From Synechococcus sp. RedBA-s (GTDB taxonomy: Bacteria > Cyanobacteriota > Cyanobacteriia > PCC-6307 > Cyanobiaceae): DNA of 64,000 nucleotides. The notes under the pieces are model-generated. The model worked only from the letters and a program-made list of their open reading frames with translations. It did no database searches and was not told where the DNA came from. Shown in pieces: positions 62,577 to 64,000 of this stretch; within the stretch, counting starts at the first letter, position 1; each line of letters opens with the position of its first letter. Where the stretch lies: contig NZ_JAGQBF010000008.1 of NCBI RefSeq assembly GCF_024345495.1, positions 1 to 64,000 of the forward strand, given 5' to 3'. The position numbers and the translations under genes were made by a program.

Positions 62577-62872
62577 GCCGTCGGCAAGTCGGTTAATTGA
62601 TCAAAAGACTTCCACCGATTTAATCATTTGAAAGCATAGATAAATAAGATTTGTACAGCATTGACTGTGCAAACTCTTTTCTAGCATTAGTTTATATTTA
62701 GCCTAAGCCGTCCTTCTATCAACTACCCAGCACGGAAGGCAGGTCAGTGCTGAGGCCAATCGAAAGCTTAAGCATGGCCTATTCCCTATCGGCCATTTCT
62801 CCCTCAAGCAAAGACAATGAAACCAATAGGGGGGCACTCAGGGAAAGGCGAGCAGAGTGACGTTTCTCAGTT
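62577..62872. other. AT-rich intergenic region
   Basis: About 300 bp markedly AT-richer than the window average, especially 62590-62710. No open frame of interest and no tRNA-like fold seen. Such islands in picocyanobacteria often hold small RNAs; I see no match to a known one. Confidence 0.4.
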
Positions 62873-63052
62873 TCATGTGGAGAGCCTGCAGCCCAGCTGG
62901 ATTTCACCCTGATCGAGCAGTCGTCCGAGCCTCAGCGCCGTGGCCTCCTCCACTCGGGAGAAGCTGTCTTGCTGATGGGTGAGCCAGGAGAGCTCTTGGG
63001 GAGTGATGACCCCGCTGGAGAGAGATTTGAGAAAGAGCTGTCCGACCGTCAT
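62873..63052 (-). CDS. Small cyanobacterial protein with HLR1-like upstream site
   Basis: 59 aa from ATG 63052; the frame continues to 63184, but only the last part looks real. TVGQLFLKSLSSGVITPQEL, WLTHQQDSFSRVEEATALRL and GRLLDQGEIQLGCRL form likely helices and a conserved end. Function unknown. An HLR1-like motif lies 5 bp upstream of the start, and the divergent neighbour is a high-light-inducible protein gene, suggesting common light control. Confidence 0.62.
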   Translation of the reverse strand: MTVGQLFLKSLSSGVITPQELSWLTHQQDSFSRVEEATALRLGRLLDQGEIQLGCRLST

Positions 63053-63056
63053 GGCT

Positions 63057-63074
63057 TTTGTAACGGAACGTAAA
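63057..63074 (-). promoter_or_regulatory. HLR1-like RpaB site (small-gene side)
   Basis: On the minus strand TTTACGTTCCGTTACAAA: two 8-mers of the form (G/T)TTACA(T/A)(T/A) spaced by CC, with one mismatch (G for A) in the first. It ends 5 bp before the ATG at 63052, a position where bound RpaB would block transcription or initiation. Confidence 0.55.
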
Positions 63075-63216
63075 GAGTCTGCCTGATCCGTGGCCCCGCC
63101 CGTGGCCTCTGAAGCCAAAGGCTCTTTCCTCGTTGGCCACCTAACCAGGCTCCGCTTGCAGCTGGGGTCATCCAAGGTTGGCACTAGGGCCTGAGCCGCC
63201 CTGCTGGGGTGCAGAA

Positions 63217-63234
63217 GTTACATGCATCTACATT
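63217..63234 (+). promoter_or_regulatory. HLR1-like RpaB site before hli
   Basis: GTTACATGCATCTACATT: half sites GTTACATG and TCTACATT separated by CA, two mismatches from the HLR1 consensus. A -10-like TAATCT lies at 63241-63246 and the hli start is at 63279. HLR1 elements in front of hli genes are the known target of RpaB. Confidence 0.65.
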
Positions 63235-63278
63235 CCGCAATAATCTGTTACAGTTCTCTCATCTCCTGCGATCGCCTC

Positions 63279-63548
63279 ATGGCCCAAGCCACCGCCACAG
63301 CCCCCAGCGCCCTTGATCGCGCCACCATTCGCGGAGCCACAGTCACCACCGAGGAAGGCGGTCGCCTCAATGCCTTCGCCACGGAGCCCCGCATGGAAGT
63401 GGTGGGTGCCGAGCGTGGTTGGGGCTTCCATGAGCGCGCCGAGAAGCTGAATGGCCGCATGGCCATGCTGGGTTTCATTGCACTACTGGCCACCGAATTC
63501 GCCCTGGGTGGTGAGGCCTTCACCCGCGGGCTGCTGGGCATCGGTTGA
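63279..63548 (+). CDS. hli: High-light-inducible protein (Hlip)
   Basis: 89 aa from ATG 63279. The single chlorophyll-binding helix has the CAB motif in [20 protein letters not shown] (ExxNxRxAM). The N-terminal ~50 residues are soluble ([37 protein letters not shown]), longer than in the smallest Hlips. It binds chlorophyll and carotenoid in the thylakoid and protects photosystem II assembly in strong light. Preceded by an HLR1-like site. Confidence 0.93.
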   Translation: MAQATATAPSALDRATIRGATVTTEEGGRLNAFATEPRMEVVGAERGWGFHERAEKLNGRMAMLGFIALLATEFALGGEAFTRGLLGIG

Positions 63549-64000
63549 ATCAACTGCCGAGATTTGTTCGACACAATCCAAAGAAGATTCTAATGGAAAG
63601 TTCCCTTTCGATCAGCAGAGAGTTCTTTGTCGAAGCCCATTCAAGGGCAATTGACAGCTGCACGGAACTTTAAGACCTCCGCAAAGTCTCCAAATCACTT
63701 CTGAGAGCTTGGCAGCTCCCTGCCCACCCCATTGACTGAGACCCATGCTTTTGCAAGGGTGCTCAGACTTGTGTCGGGCAGTCAGGGCGTCCGCACCGCC
63801 CGGGCGGCGCGGATCAAGCGAGAGTCGCGCATCTCCGCGTCCTGCAACATCTATGGCCCGGCCAGCATCAGCAAGCTTGAAGGCAGCCAGTAGGGACATT
63901 TCTATCTCTACTTTCTTCGCAGTTCGTGGTGAAAGAAATCACTTTGCTTGCATCAAAGTTGGCGACTGCCAGCTGCCCTCGCCGGGCGGCACACAGGCCA
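63549..64000. other. Right end: no certain gene
   Basis: Open frames exist on both strands but none is convincing. Plus: GTG 63759 to TAG 63891-63893, 44 residues ending RESRISASCNIYGPASISKL, which reads like a real protein but lacks a ribosome-binding site. Minus: 63612-63899, antisense to it. The end of the window may cut a further gene. Confidence 0.35.

Noticed and set aside
1-64000. CRISPR array or prophage
   Set aside because: No regularly spaced repeats, cas genes, phage structural genes or integrase were seen in the window.

Overview
The window is GC-rich, gene-dense chromosomal DNA of a picocyanobacterium, most likely the Synechococcus/Cyanobium group (subcluster 5.2-like). The evidence is the pair of cyanobacterial hydrocarbon-biosynthesis genes (ado, aar), ndhL with its usual partners (DUF3007 gene and trpA), a Tab2-like photosystem translation factor, a high-light-inducible protein behind an RpaB-type HLR1 motif, a group 2 sigma factor, a CYP120-type P450 and a BicA-type bicarbonate transporter remnant. 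Species cannot be named from this sequence alone.

Layout. 1-13 kb: ado-aar alkane operon, a creatininase-family protein, the operon S1-domain protein/Tab2-like/PgeF, a COG2509 flavoprotein, a degenerate metallo-beta-lactamase-fold protein, an HD-domain protein divergent from glutathione reductase, an OmpR-type response regulator and ferritin. 13-20 kb: type II sulfide:quinone reductase, acyltransferase, cysK, a Ca2+/Na+ antiporter, a strongly decayed bicA pseudogene and a CRP/FNR-type regulator. 20-32 kb: a metal-homeostasis island, read here as a zinc regulon: COG0523 (CobW-like) GTPase with a His-rich loop, SLH porin, lipoprotein, Tat-type two-domain multicopper oxidase, znuA, znuC, zur, znuB, then a TIGR03943 protein, a DUF318-type permease and a QueD paralogue that has lost its zinc-binding segment. 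Two Zur-box-like 15-mers lie in front of the porin and between znuA and znuC. 32-44 kb: K+ uptake (KtrA/KtrB type), a CPA2 antiporter, a P2-type ATPase, DedA, a CNNM/CorC protein, the intact queD, hisIE, a pentad-repeat protein, a matrixin-like protease and DUF2214. 44-54 kb: sigma factor, small cyanobacterial proteins, PsiE, a Nif11-cupin fusion, a cytochrome c6-like protein, feoA and feoB (convergent, not an operon), trpA-DUF3007-ndhL and tRNA-Leu(UAA).

54.1-57.6 kb is a decay zone downstream of the tRNA: an ion-channel remnant, a deleted IS1595-type element with both terminal inverted repeats, an AT-rich gene of foreign look, a broken SRAP gene and an IS21 IstB remnant. A metallothionein overlapping a tandem-CDGSH protein gene follows. 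58-64 kb: a RecD2-like helicase, a CYP120-like P450, a methyltransferase remnant, and a small gene divergent from hli with HLR1-like motifs on both sides.

The strongest leads are the zinc-site-deleted QueD paralogue leading into the permease/TIGR03943 genes next to the znu/zur cluster, the bicA pseudogene, the paired HLR1 motifs, and the metallothionein-CDGSH pair. All family assignments were made by reading motifs; no database search was run.
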